The position numbers and the translations under genes are program-made. 64,000 nucleotides of DNA from positions 1,736,001 to 1,800,000 of the forward strand of contig JAOVFP010000014.1 in NCBI GenBank assembly GCA_025738555.1, given 5' to 3'. Shown one piece after another: positions 45,782 through 57,491 of the stretch. The DNA comes from Cyathus striatus (lineage: Eukaryota; Basidiomycota; Agaricomycetes; Agaricales; Nidulariaceae). The notes beneath the pieces are model-generated. The model was not told where the DNA came from and did not search any database. It saw only the letters and a list, made by a program, of their open reading frames with translations. Each line of letters opens with the position of its first letter. Position 1 is the first letter of the stretch.

Positions 45782-47904
45782 TTAAGTAAGGAAAGTGGAT
45801 CCAATGTCAGCAGCTGAGGACTGCTGCTCTTCATGACTGGTGAGTTCTGCAAGATAGGCTGAAAAAGCCTGGTCGGCCAGTGAGTTATCTCTGGGTTGGA
45901 ACTTTGGGAGAAGCCTCCCAAGTGCTGTAAAAGTGTGGGGTTTAGCAATTTTTCCATTGTGGACATGCTTGATGAGATCATTGAGTTTGTCAGATAGATC
46001 AGGTTTGAGAATGTAGCCAGCACCTTGTTGGTGGACTGGCTGGACCAGACATCTAGATACTATTGAAGGCTGAGGTTTAAATGTTGAAGTAGTGGCAGAC
46101 TGATCTTCTTCTCAGTGAGCTGGGATGGAAGAGGATGAAGCTGCAGCTCGAGGTGCTGATGAAGAGGCAGCAAGGACTGTTGGATTAAAGGTACCTCCTC
46201 CAAAGACCGAGAAGTCTGAAGTGGGGACATAGAAGACAGACACTCCTGAAGCGGGCACTTGGGGGAAGGCAGCTCAAGCTGCTTGTCCCCCAGATTCAGA
46301 AATTGAGGAACCAGCTGCAGATGAGTGATGAGGGATGGTGCTGGAAGGTGCTCCTCCCTTATCCTCTCCAACAGTGAAGGTAGTGGTGCCTTGTGGTACT
46401 CAAAACCCAGACTGACTCAAGTCCTTGTTCCTTCCACTAATCCACAAGTCATATGTTGAGGGTAAAGACCCAGTCATCATATCTCAGGGGTCAAACCACC
46501 AGTCTTGAGAATGAAATGATAGGCTTGAGGTAAAGAAAGAGGTCTTGAATGGGTGTGTAACCCTAAGCCCTAGTGCTTGCACTTGCCCAAAGGGTGCACC
46601 CTGCCTAGAAGACAAGAGCAGAGTGTTATGATTTAGTAGACTGAAGTCTGAAATCGTACAAGTCCAAAAGTCATGTGACTTAACTGATCTGAAGAACAAG
46701 TTAAATCAGTTTCGAAGTAGTTCTTGTTACAAGACAAGAAGCTTAAGTTTCAGGAACTTAAGTGTTCAAAGTCAAGTAAGAATCAAGTAGTATTTCTTTA
46801 AGCTGAAGCTTGAGCTCTACAGCCCAAGTTCCTACTGTTTAAATACAAACTGGTTCATACTAATAATAGATAAACTATGAGTCAGAAAGAATATGTAAAT
46901 GACTGCGTATTGGTAAGGCACAGTAAAGAAGTGTGAAAATAAAGTAAATATAGTACAATAACTCGATAAGAGTCATTAAGAAGTGAAAGTATGAGAGAAA
47001 GTAAGTATAAATAAGTAATAACTTACACATAGTCATTATGAGTCAAAAGTATAAATAAAGCTGTGTAAAAGTAAAGATGTTTGGCATCGATGGTCATGCC
47101 AAACATGTCAAAGTAAACTAATTGTAAACAAAAGAAAATAAAGAAAAATCATAACACAGAGTCTTGAGATGCCATGAATGCGAGGTATTGAAGCCTAGAT
47201 TCAGAGAAGAATAGAAGAAAGCAATGAGTAGTAACTAGTGAAGTGGTAGGCAAGATGTGTTGAAACAAAAGCAAGAGATGCAACAGTGCATAGACAAGTC
47301 ACATGTTGTTTGGCATAGGCTTCCAAATATTTGGTTAAACTGTGCCACACCTTTAAGTCCATGCTGGATAGAGAAGATACAAAAGTCTGAGTGCACCATT
47401 GGCACAGCACCCTGTGAGATAAAAACAAGCACATGAGAATGAAGATATAATATAGTAGAATAATTAGAAATAGTTAAACGAGTATAAAAATAAATGAAGT
47501 GAAATAAATTGAAATATAAGTAATATACTGGGTTACACTAGTAGACCAACTACTTCCTCCACATTGGGAGGATAAGGATTGGCAATGACATGAAGGACAA
47601 CAGCAGGAGCACGTAAAACAGTGGTGGGTGGGAAGTGGAACATGTAAAATGATGACATAGATACATGACAAGGGAGGGACCCTGCCTTAGCTTGGCCTTA
47701 GTGGAGACTCATGCTAACTAAGTGCTGAGCATTGATCATTGATGTGAAAGGGGCAAGCATATGGTTCCAGTACATGCTATATGGGTGGGAAAAAAGCATG
47801 GTTGCCATTATTTTTGGCAACCACATGTACCGTGCATCATCAGAAATGTACCATGCATACCGTGAGTCTAAGTATATATTAAAGTAATCTAAAACTGCAC
47901 ACAA
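45782..47904 (-). pseudogene. Decayed ORF of an unclassified mobile element
   Basis: The minus strand begins MCAVLDYFNIYLDSRYAWYI at 47904, with IMATMLFSHPYSMYWNHMLA, one stop, then VSMSSFYMFHFPPTTVLRAP and NPYPPNVEEVVG to about 47545. A middle part is QGAVPMVHSDFCIFSIQHGL (about 47410). One uninterrupted frame phase then runs from 46699 to the TAA at 45782 with a few in-frame TGA codons: SVKSHDFWTCTISDFSLLNH, PFGQVQALGLRVTHPF, an S/A/P-rich linker, and YILKPDLSDKLNDLIKHVHN, ALGRLLPKFQPRDNSLADQA near the end. Stops are consistent with CGA-to-TGA changes. No transposase, gag or helicase motif is recognised. A short matching sequence (GGGAAAAAAGCATGGTTGCC) recurs at about 60047, so the element is multi-copy. 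Confidence 0.5.
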
Positions 47905-48011
47905 AGTACATCACCATGCCTTTGAAACCTTATACTTAAAATTATGATCAGTTTCTGGGTGCCTCATAAGTGCCACATATACTAAACTCAACTCAAAATT
48001 CAGTGTTATTG

Positions 48012-48280
48012 TGTTTAAAAGGTTGACCCTGACATACTACTCAGTTGCCTTCACTTTAAGTGTTATCACTGTTGGACTCATGAGCTACTGGATCTGGATT
48101 ACACCTGAAATTCAGCTAATTATTATGCTGGAGAAGGACAGCTACTCTCCTTTATGTGGATTTTGATAGAGTCTGCTGCTCTTCAGATAATAACAGAATT
48201 TATAATTTTGGTTTTATCCTGCGCATACAACACCTCTGAATTTGTTGTACTTGGATGGATTACACTATTAGTTGTGAGTC
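48012..48280 (+). pseudogene. Truncated seven-helix membrane protein, copy 4
   Basis: It retains only exon 6 of the family: LTYYSVAFTLSVITVGLMSY (R of SYRIW changed to W), then a frameshift near 48105 (ACACCTGAAATTCAG where the paralogs read ACACACAGAAGTGT), and after it FMWILIESAALQIITEF in the shifted frame and an exon end TLLV with donor GTGAGT at about 48275. The 5' half is replaced by the CpG-poor domain ending at about 48000; the last exon is missing or very diverged. Confidence 0.8.
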
Positions 48281-48599
48281 ATCAATTTACAGCCATGCAA
48301 GCTCTATGTCAGTAAATATAAATTAATAATACTTAGGATATTATTCATGTCCTTTCATCGATCTTTAATGTGGGTATTATTAACACAAGATAAGTATTAG
48401 CGAATAGCAACCAGCATGAGAATCTGAATCAATTGATGCTCGCCAAAGCGTCATTGAGCTCCTCGAGTGGCGTTGTAGAGTCATAGACAGTCACAGCGTA
48501 ATTAAAAATAAAGAAGATTAGTATGAGGTATTAGAGGTGAGGGAGCTGAGGGAGCGGCGAGTGAAAGGCGAACGGAAATCATTTAATTTGATAATGCTG

Positions 48600-51050
48600 A
48601 GAGCCGGTGGGGAGTAGAAATGGAGGTTATTTCTAAGTTACCATGAGTTGAGGCAAAAACAAACTCCAGTCGCTCAATTGCATAGCCGGAATGAAAGGAC
48701 CCAGTTGGAAGCAGGGCATCATCATCGCTTTAAAATAGACATCAAGCCTTGTCTATTCACATAATAGGATCTCGGACATAGCATCTTAATGACACAGTCG
48801 TAACTCGATGATCAGATATGAGATGGATAGAGGTACCGGGAGTGCGCCCCCCCAGAAACGCGCATAATTTATCTTTCATTCAATTCTGCATGCAACTTTT
48901 ATTACTTTATACATTTCAACTTTGATTTGGGTCGGTATTAGTTCAAGCTTAAAAGAGTTCCGTGGGCACCAGTGACGGGGAAAGCGGTAGGTGAAAAGAT
49001 AACGAATACAAAAATTTGAAAGATTAATATAGGAAAATAGACATATCCGGAAATGAATAGCTTGTGCACTTCTGAGATAAAAGGTCAATTCTCTTAGTTT
49101 GGCTCACATCTTCTTCGGTGTACTCGGTCATCATGACTGAGATAAAGACAGCTGGTGCTTCAGTTTCCAGATAGTCCAGTAAGGCATTATGAAGAAGCCA
49201 GTAGGGAGCCTTCCTCTCCCCCGGTCTTCTCCATCCAAGTATAACTAGTCGAGACATATCACATCCGCAGCTCCTTCATTGCCCACCTGTCCTTCGCGAT
49301 CTCCAGAACTCGAGCCACCTTCTCAAACTCCTAGAATCTCTGACAACGAAACGTAGTTGAGTGCTGGTGTAAGCCATTGATGAAATCGGACAGTGAGATG
49401 CAGGAGGTGAGACGCTGAGAGAGCAGCAGGCGAAGGGAATCTTCTAGGCAAATGACCTCGTGTTAATCACGACCCACGAGCCTGCTTATGCTTATCCCTC
49501 ACGTTCTCGACGTCGTATATGTAACGTCAGGGTTGACATGGCGCGGACTGCGTCTAACTCCTACGTTCTCCTGCCTCCTGATCTTCCTCGTCCCTTATTT
49601 CCTTCTTACCAGCCACATCGTCCTCATCCTCCACGTGTTCTCCAGCTCACATAACCCTCTCATCCGCGCCCTTCACACCCTCGACATTCACCCCATCCTC
49701 ACGTTGTTCTCATAACACCAACAGACGTACAGCGTTAAGGGCCTCGAGTAACTTTGTAATGGCTGGCGATACACCAGCGCGTGACGAATAGGACGACGAG
49801 AGACAGAATGTAAGAGAACATCGGGCGACGGATCTGGGTACGACTTCCCCTCAACCCACGTATTTCTCCCCGCACCGTATGTCTTCACATAACCCCTTTA
49901 CGCACGAACAAGCCCTTCACACCTTTCGACCCCTGGGACTCCCTCGAGTAAAAGAACCTCCTCAAGTTCGAGAAGCGTTACAATGGCTGTCACGCTACCA
50001 GTGCGTAACGAGCAAGAAAGTTGAAGGAAGGTAGAGCGGTGAGAAACCACTTCTTGAGACGCTGAATAGCATATAGCAGAGAGACGTAGTTGAGGCAAAA
50101 CATCACCGAGTACCGTTGCAACGGCCGCCGTACAGAGAGCGTGACGAGACAGAAATATGGTGGGCATGAGAAATGACTCCTTCTCGAGCAGTGAGACGTG
50201 GTTGAAGGATGAGGTCGTCGAGTAGCATTGCAACAGCCGACGTCACACCAGCCGGTGAGGGAAAGAAGGTCGGCTGGATGGCGAACGTGATAACGCACAG
50301 CGACAGGTGCTAGGTGAGGAACGGCGTTCGTATCATCTATCACGCTATACTTCGTCTTCATGACCTCGTCCCCACGTCCGCCTCGTCCGCTACGTATCCT
50401 TTATCCCGTTTTCTTCCCCGGTTATAGCGAACATCTCATCATGATCCTCAGCAGCACAAAACAACGCCCTGGCCTGACCTGGCGTAAGGAGAGGGGCAAC
50501 CCCCAAAAGCTTTCTGGCTGTGGACGGGACGTAAACCAATGTGGAATGCTAGAGGCTTGTTCACAGGTGGGGGTGGGGAGTAGAAGTACCCATTACTATT
50601 ATAATGTAAGTTGACGAAAATACTCGAAGAGAAAGGGCGCGTACCATCACCGCCTGTTCCGGCGCAGTCATTGACGAGGCTCTCTGGAGGACGCACAAGA
50701 ACATTCGAAGGGCACGCTGTAGGTGTCCACATGGTGCAAAGAGACGTTTACGATGCGCAATTTCTCAGCAACAGTGATTGAGAGTATGGGCTTGTCGACC
50801 TATAACCGACATTCTCACTGCAGCTGAGCTGAGACGATCAACAACCCTATTGACCGAGAATGCTTACCATACGGCGATCTACTCTATCCTTATCTGAGCC
50901 CTATAATCAACAGAACGTCTGCTGTACATAAGATATGAGAAGAATCTAAACATATTAGATATCAGTAACTGTGATGTGGAAAGATGTCGATGAAGATATC
51001 TTACGTTGATTGATGTAGATGAGACAGAATTAGATGACAATTGAATATGG
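48600..51050. repeat. Trailing repeat block of copy 4
   Basis: It aligns with 17160-20300 and 22990-24720 (ACTCGATGATCAGATATGAG near 48800, GATTTGGGTCGGT near 48926, AACGTCTCTTTGCACCATGT on the minus strand near 50745, TATCAGTAACTGTGATGTGG at about 50970). It contains internal direct repeats of about 110-120 bp at 49980-50260 (GACGTNGTTGA and CAACGGCCG/CAACAGCCG). CpG-normal. Its expected continuation (53281-53450) is separated by 2.2 kb of other sequence. Confidence 0.6.
49024..49257 (-). CDS. Candidate convergent ORF in the repeat block (77 aa)
   Basis: It reads ERKAPYWLLHNALLDYLETE and APAVFISVMMTEYTEEDVSQ. The corresponding place behind paralog 1 (about 17480-17590, minus) reads TESPVVFLSILMTEHSKDAY in the homologous position, which suggests that an amino-acid sequence was once maintained. 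No other exon can be joined with confidence. It could equally be a conserved non-coding repeat with a chance frame. Confidence 0.28.
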   Translation of the reverse strand: MSRLVILGWRRPGERKAPYWLLHNALLDYLETEAPAVFISVMMTEYTEEDVSQTKRIDLLSQKCTSYSFPDMSIFLY

Positions 51051-51120
51051 CTAGAGTATTCAGGCGATACTGTACATTTGATACATTAAACGACTGTAAT
51101 TACAGGTCAGTTCTGATGTA

Positions 51121-51504
51121 CAGTTGGGGTCACGCAAACACCACCAACTTTTTTGGTTGATTTTTTCCCACACCCACAATGCCTTCTGGCCTCCGAAAAC
51201 CATCGGAATAGCATATTTCGAGGGTTTGCTTTTGATTTCCACGAGCCGATTTCGCTCAAACTGATTTTTTGCATTTTTGACCCAAAAATTTGGCCATCGC
51301 CAAAAAAAACAGGTAAAATCTCGAAAAAATCATTTTCGGCATCCTTTCATTAATCTAGATATTATTCCGTAAAAATAATTCCCACCGGAGTACCGGTTCC
51401 GGCACTAAAAAATGGCTAAGTAACTGGCCATACCTATAGTATACACCATGAAAAATGCCCTAAATTGAGATATAAAATTGGTGGTGTTTGCGTGACCCCA
51501 ACTG
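51121..51504. mobile_element. Tc1/mariner-type MITE, 384 bp
   Basis: Perfect 27-bp terminal inverted repeats (51121-51147 and 51478-51504) start CAGTTGGGGTCACGCAAA and are flanked by TA at 51119-51120 and 51505-51506. The interior is A/T-rich and non-coding. Perfect repeats and retained CpG suggest recent insertion. Confidence 0.92.
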
Positions 51505-51506
51505 TA

Positions 51507-53280
51507 TGGATACTGTAAATTACAAGTCGTCCCAGAATAGGAAGGAGCTGATGTATCAGACACGCTTCGCCGTGGCATTAGTCATATGATGCGCCGCACG
51601 CGTGTCAGTAGTGTCGGCGCCGTCGGTTAATTCCATTTGATCCCGCCGTTCTGCGCCTCTTGCCTAGGTATTGCAGTATATCCTCCACTCCGAAGCCACT
51701 CGTCTCATAAATTTAGATATAAATACTTGTAATGTAGATATATTATATTACTTAAAATAGCAGCAATTGAACTGAAGGATACTGAGCTTTATAAATTCCA
51801 GTTCCTCCTCTTCATTGAGTGTTCCCCTGCTGTTGATAGTGCATTTTAATGGCTATCCTCTCGTAATGCGTTTTGTGTAACAAGATAATCCTTATATATA
51901 TGATATTGAGTTATTATATCATTCCATAAACAGGATAGCTAGCAATAGTGATACCTTTCACCTCCTTTTCCCTTGAAATCACCTCCTCTACAATTCCTCC
52001 AGTTCGTGGTCATTATTCTCGGAACGTTACAAGTCCACTCGTATACGGTTCTAATATAGTATGGTAAAATATGGTGCATTTTCGGTGTCTGTGTGCCGAG
52101 ATATTGTAGAAACCGAAATTTCCATTGGTTGCCTACCCATGCAGTGCCCATACCCATTGTATCTGTGGGCCTATTGGTATGGGTAATTGCTTGAATATTC
52201 ATGGATTACTCATAAATACATCTGCTATAAGTCTTAGTCAGAACGAGAAACATATTTTTGGTACAAGGACTTAACCAAATGATTCTGTACACTAAAGACA
52301 TATAAAATTACTCGAGTTTTTAAAGGTCTTAGGTTTTTCGTCAGACCAAAACTCCAAGTGGTCTCAAATGGACTCGAAGCTGTATATTTATAATTTTGTA
52401 TATATGCTATAAGTTTCATAATATTTTTACTTTGCACTTTGACGAAGAACATGTAGAAATGCTATGTTTCCGAGTTGCATAAACCTCTGCATGTTGCGGC
52501 GCAGCCGGCACGGTGCTCGTGTGAATTGAGTTATGTAAGCGCGCTTCCAGACAGAAAGTACGCATCCGACTGCTTGCTTGCACTACGCAGTCTCTTTAGT
52601 TGGCCCTGCAATATTGAGCAAATGGACAGTGCTGCAGTTGTGGTATCTCGTAGTTCTCTATGATATCGCAAAATGTACTATATACTCCCTAAGATTTTAT
52701 TTTTGATAGATACATTCCGCTATTTTGAACAAATTTAGGAAAATATGCATACATAGATGTTGTAGAAGCTCTAGTGCAAAACCTTTTGAAGTCATATTAT
52801 AATATAGAACAAGTGGAAATTGCATGAGATTGTGGGAGGCACTTACGGATTGATGTGATACCAACTATTTACTGATTTAGATCTCTAATTTTACAGATTA
52901 AAAATGAACACGAGGTGAGGGGCATTGCTGTGAGTACGTTCTGCAGTTAGCTGCATCAGTGCCTGTAGGTGGAATTGCTTGGGATAGTGCAAAACAATTA
53001 TATTAAATCTACTTATTTTACATTTACAGATTCAGATCTTGAACTTTGATGATTAGTAAACGAACACGAGGGAAAGGGCAATTGCCGTGAATATGGTCTG
53101 TATTTGGATGCCTGCAGGCGGATGGAACTGTAACTACAATGTGTGATATATCAGCACTCCACCTGTAGTTTACAACGATCCATACATCAGGCTTGTGCTG
53201 TAACTACAAGGGTTTGATATATCAGACATGCCCCATCAAGTGGAGTATTTTTGTTGAAACGGCGATAAGGGATAGAATGG
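51507..53280. other. Intergenic, no gene recognised
   Basis: AT-rich, CpG-moderate. A diverged direct duplication of about 150 bp period is seen at 52910-52980 and 53057-53130 (AACACGAGG...GGGCA...TTGC; CCTGYAGGYGGA). Paired TGTAACTACAA...GATATATCAG motifs occur at 53135 and 53200. Possible TE debris separating the two parts of the repeat block. Confidence 0.4.
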
Positions 53281-53450
53281 AGTAGGTGACTGCGACGATG
53301 TGGACGACGAGCAGAGGATGGATGGCAGTTACGGAAAGCGAACAGAGCGCGACGGACAGTGGCAAGCGCGAGAATCGGAACGGAAACGCGCCCAAGGTAC
53401 ATACGGTTGGGCGTTTATCTTATCACCTTCAAAAGCGAGTCCAAAGCTGG
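53281..53450. repeat. Terminal fragment of the family repeat block
   Basis: GACTGCGACGATGTGGACGA, AACAGAGCGCGACGGACAG and TTGGGCGTTTATCTTATCA match the last 250 bp of the blocks at 20700-20930 and 24600-24725. It is probably the detached end of the 48600-51050 block. Confidence 0.7.
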
Positions 53451-53706
53451 CCCACAACTGCATGCAAGGGTCCCTATGTCAGCAAATATAAAATCGATGA
53501 TATGTAGTTGTATACTGCAATCTATCCCACCATGAAATTGAACCGCAAGACATACATCCTTACACCATGCCTTCGCAGCTAATCCCTCCTAAGTACTAGT
53601 AAGCTCCCTCAAGAGCCAAGACCTTATCAAGTTTATCCTAGCCAATTAGTCGGCTCAATGATCAAATCACATTCACAGCATTGATACTACATAGCAGGAT
53701 CCACAT

Positions 53707-53948
53707 CTGGCACCCGACTTTATTGTGACCTGCAAAATTCAGCTAAAACCGATTGCAACATGTTTGCATTTTGCTACGCACAAAACAAAAGCAAAATTAA
53801 AAATTAAAATTACTATAAAAGGAAATTAACCCCAGTTTTGCGGTGATCAAACCTCAAAATGGTTGCGGCTGTCAAAATCAGTACAAAATGCAAACATGTT
53901 GCATGAGTTTTGCCACGGTTCGCTACTCGCAAAAAAGTTGGGTGCCAG
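53707..53948. mobile_element. Small palindromic MITE, 242 bp
   Basis: The ends CTGGCACCCGACTT and AAGTTGGGTGCCAG are inverted with one mismatch. Inner arms share GCAACATGTTTGCATTTTG in both orientations (about 53756 and 53890). No clear target duplication is visible, so the superfamily is undefined. Confidence 0.68.
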
Positions 53949-55159
53949 GAGTGATCTTTCATAACAGCTCGAAGGTCAGAATGGACATAGTGCGCGATCG
54001 TGTGAAATCAACATTCCTACATCACAAATGATACTTATAACTTTTATAAGGTGAGTCACGTACCCAAACTATTCATCTTAGGATAATTAATTATGTAGGT
54101 TTGCTCCCTTACATATCCAAGTAACTGGCAGATTATTTAAAACATCGATTCTGTCAGCCGACATGCCACAATCTAATTCGAAAATCTTTGATTTGAAGAA
54201 TTGAGCGCAGAACGTCAAAACTTGAAGAGGGCAGTGATTATAGCAGCAGTACTAGTCTAACTAAAACACACAAAAATACAAAGCCTGGGCCTGATGTGCT
54301 GCTCGTTTATTTATCAAATGAGCCAACATTCGAGTGACACTCAACTGGATTTCCTGTAGGCCCAATTCTAGTATACATTCGAGGATATGGTATTACTGCG
54401 CCCTACTTTTCATTGTTTCTTTTGTGGACATATCATCGAACAGAGTACGTATAGCCCATCCCTAGTATGCATGATCGAAGTTCTATCCTCCGGCAGTTAC
54501 CGCGTTTGCCATCTAAACCCTATCTAAGCTGCATTATAAAGTATCTTCAAGTACTTATTAGTTTAATTCTCTCCAGCCAGTTGGCTCTCCGCTACTTACA
54601 CATCTCCTCCGAATCTGATAAGCGCCGCATGAGCATTGGGTAGCAGATGCTTGTCAAGATCAATAGTTCGGTTCATGTCGTAACATCAGGAAGACCCATA
54701 AAAGACATCGTGTGCGATCACAGTGAACCATGTGAGACGTCAAGTTTTCACATCTACTGCATCTTAGAAATGAGAGTGCGGTTATGCATTTTCACCTATT
54801 TCAATTACTCCTGACAGGCTGAAAGGGTATATTTGTATGCCGTTGTGCATAATAAACTGATATTGAGTCACATTTTTGTGTAATGACTGTCTTCCCGTTG
54901 TGCAAGCTCAAACCAGTAGCTTCCGTGCACATTTCTTGTTGCGCTGGGAGACGATATATATTTATGTGGAGCTTCTGTTCATTGATCAATACAATGAATC
55001 ATAACCACATGCACAAGGGTGTAGATTGCTTTTCAGAAATAGCTGTCCAATTATACACTTAACTAAGGTGCATCATCAATCCACCTTGATGTGCCACAGA
55101 ACTGCCTCGTGCCATTCTCTTCATCTGATGGGCATGTAATTTATGAGCGTTCCGATCCC
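53949..55159. other. Upstream region of membrane protein gene 3
   Basis: No gene recognised. From about 54940 the sequence matches the upstream region of paralog 2 at 21395 (GGGARACKATAT...TTTATGTGGAG), so the duplicated unit includes at least 280 bp of 5' flank. Confidence 0.5.
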
Positions 55160-55166
55160 TATAATG
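55160..55166 (+). promoter_or_regulatory. TATA-like box of membrane protein gene 3
   Basis: GATCCCTATAATGCGAGGCAT, 54-60 bp before the start codon at 55220, conserved with the box of paralog 2. Confidence 0.55.
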
Positions 55167-55219
55167 CGAGGCATAAACTCATCACAATTACGAGTTCCAG
55201 TTAAGACTGCCCCCTAACT

Positions 55220-56563
55220 ATGGGTCAGATTTCTCTCGCAAAAGCATATCTTATCTCTACATACTTCGAGGTAAGATTTCCCCCCCATGAAATGCTCAGT
55301 TCGGTATTAACTCCTTGACTTTAGGCACTAGTGTATGGTAAGAATTTAGTACTGGTTGCAGTATAACATTTTGAAGATATTAACCCGCAACGTAGGTCTC
55401 TTTTTAAGCATCTTTGGAGTGACACTGTACTTGTACTTCAACAACCCTACCTATAAAAATCGAAAACAGGATTATCATGCGTCGGTAATTAAATTTTTAT
55501 ATTCGAGTAAGAAAAAATTAATGACGAATACTTTGAAGGTCATGATTGGCATTTCCGCCCTTATGTTTTTTATAGCTACATTTCACCTCAGCATAAACTG
55601 TTACCGCGTTCTCCAAGGCTTCATTGATAAAGGTCTCACTCCCAATGAAATAAACAAATATATTGGCAATTTGCATGCTTGGCACTATATTATAAAGGAC
55701 ATCCTTGTTGGGATTCAACAAGATCTTGGTAGTGCTGCAGCGGTGAGGCCTCTTTACATGTCTCCATAGCGATGTTAAAACATCTGTTAGATATATCGTA
55801 CATGGGTGCTATGGAACTACAACTGGAAGATCATTGCTTTTCCGATTGTATTACTTGCATTTAATATCAGTACGTTTTCTCGCCAGTTACCGATGCCATA
55901 ACAACCTCATACTTTCATTCGTGAATAGTTGTTAGCTTCCTCATTTCTGCTGCGATGTCTACCAAGGTTTCGATATTCAATGGCATTGCGTTTGATAGGT
56001 TGGTCCAGACATACAACTCAATTGCCTTCGCTTTAAGTGTTATCACTGTTGGACTCATGAGCTACCGGATCTGGATTACACACCGCAAAGTTGCACATTC
56101 TCTTGTTGGCGAAGGAAAATTACTCTCCATTATGTGGTTCTTTATAGAGTCTGCTGCTCTACAGATAATAACGGAATTTGTACTTTTTGTTTCCACCTGC
56201 ACGGGATTTGTCAACTCTCAATTTATTGTACTTGAATTGATTACACCATTAGTTGTAAGTCTTCAGTTTATGATTTTAAATGATCATTAACTTGCATATA
56301 TGATGCAGGGTATCACATTCAACTCAATCACTGTTCGTATAAAACTCCAGTCGCTCAAAGAGGCAGGAATACAGACACAGGACGCAAACAGCCCAGTTCA
56401 AACTATTGGAAGTATTCCTCTGCGACACATTAAAATAAACATCACCGAAGAAGTTGAGAATGATACAGATGATTTGAAAAGAACACCTGAAAGTTCTGTA
56501 CTCGATAGGAAATATAGAGAGGCTGCTACATCCAGAAACTATTTGGATCAGGGTGAAGCATAG
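55220..56563 (+). CDS. Seven-helix membrane protein, paralog 3 (338 aa)
   Basis: Seven exons: 55220-55270, 55325-55337, 55396-55484, 55539-55742, 55791-55869, 55929-56254 and 56309-56563. The frame is open from MGQISLAKAYLISTYFE to TAG at 56561. Segments: SIFGVTLYLYF, IGISALMFFIATFHLSI, the GSAAAIYRTWVLWNYNWK signature, IIAFPIVLLAFNI, YNSIAFALSVITVGLMSYRI, LLSIMWFFIESAALQIITEF and LELITPLVGITFNSITVR. The roughly 80-residue cytosolic tail (QTQDANSPVQTIGSIPLR, IKINITEEVENDTDDLKRTP) is 20 residues longer than in paralog 2. Intron 5 is 59 nt and contains TAA, unlike the frame-preserving intron 5 of paralogs 1 and 2. Function unknown, with a receptor-like topology; likely functional. Confidence 0.85.
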
Positions 56564-56569
56564 CGGAGG

Positions 56570-57491
56570 TACAGCTAACAAAGTATAATATAGGCAGTCT
56601 ATTTTGTGTACTGGGAGCCGGTATGACCTAGAGGTCGATTTTTTGTATATTATGATGTCGGTTTTTGGAGGGTAAGAAGACGCACAGTCTGTATAATAAA
56701 TAACGATACAGCCCCCCGCAGATGTACGGTACATATTCGCTTGAAATATCTAGAAGGTGCCAATGTAATTTCTGTATATCTCTGTGATATATTTACAGTG
56801 AGAGGCGTAAGTTTGCTTCGGTGATGGAGGGTATGAACATAAGAGCCTATAATCAGTATTATAACTGTATCTGGACTTCCAGTACAGACGTCTCGATGCC
56901 CCTCTAGCATAGAAGAATGCAACGCCGGGATCTGACGTTGGTGTGGAAGAAGCTTTGGATGGTGGTTGACTGGGGGCGGGGCGCAAGTGTTGGGGTAGTG
57001 GAGGTGGCATGGCAGCAGCTGGTGGATTTGCGATAAGATATGAAAGTCTAGGGGAGTAGCAGTATCTATCAATTATCATGTACGTCTATGTAAGTGCTCA
57101 TAGGTAAAGGGCATGCACCATCGCACCGCTTGTCCCCGCGTTCGTTGTGGTGCAGTCATTGACGATACGATCGGGAGGATGCACGAGAACATTTTAACGC
57201 TTGTCCGGCGCCACCGCTGCCGCCGCCCATGTGATGCCAAGAAACGTTTACAATGCATAATCTGTACTCAGTAGCAGTGAATGAGGGTATGAGCTGGGTT
57301 TCGAGCTATGAACGACATGCTCACCACAGCTGTGTTGAGACGATCAATGACCATATCGAACAAGACTGTTACTTACTATATGCCCGCTCTATCCCTATCT
57401 AAGCTCTCAGCTTTATGACTCCATTGCTACCAACCAACCGCGAGCAGAACCAAGTTGGGCAGAATGATCGCTGTTATTAAGATAGGAGAAG
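56570..57491. repeat. Trailing repeat block of paralog 3, first part
   Basis: Aligned with the other blocks (CTATATGCCCGCTCTATCCC at about 57378, GATAGGAGAAG at 57481). It is cut at 57491 by a Harbinger-like insertion and resumes at 60418-60515, then is cut again and resumes at 63902-64000. Confidence 0.65.

Noticed and set aside
45724..46371. Leu/Ser-rich minus-strand frames in the other register
   Set aside because: The alternative register with YILKPDLSDKLNDLIK is more protein-like and continues upstream in phase to 46699; the Leu/Ser frames are its shadows.
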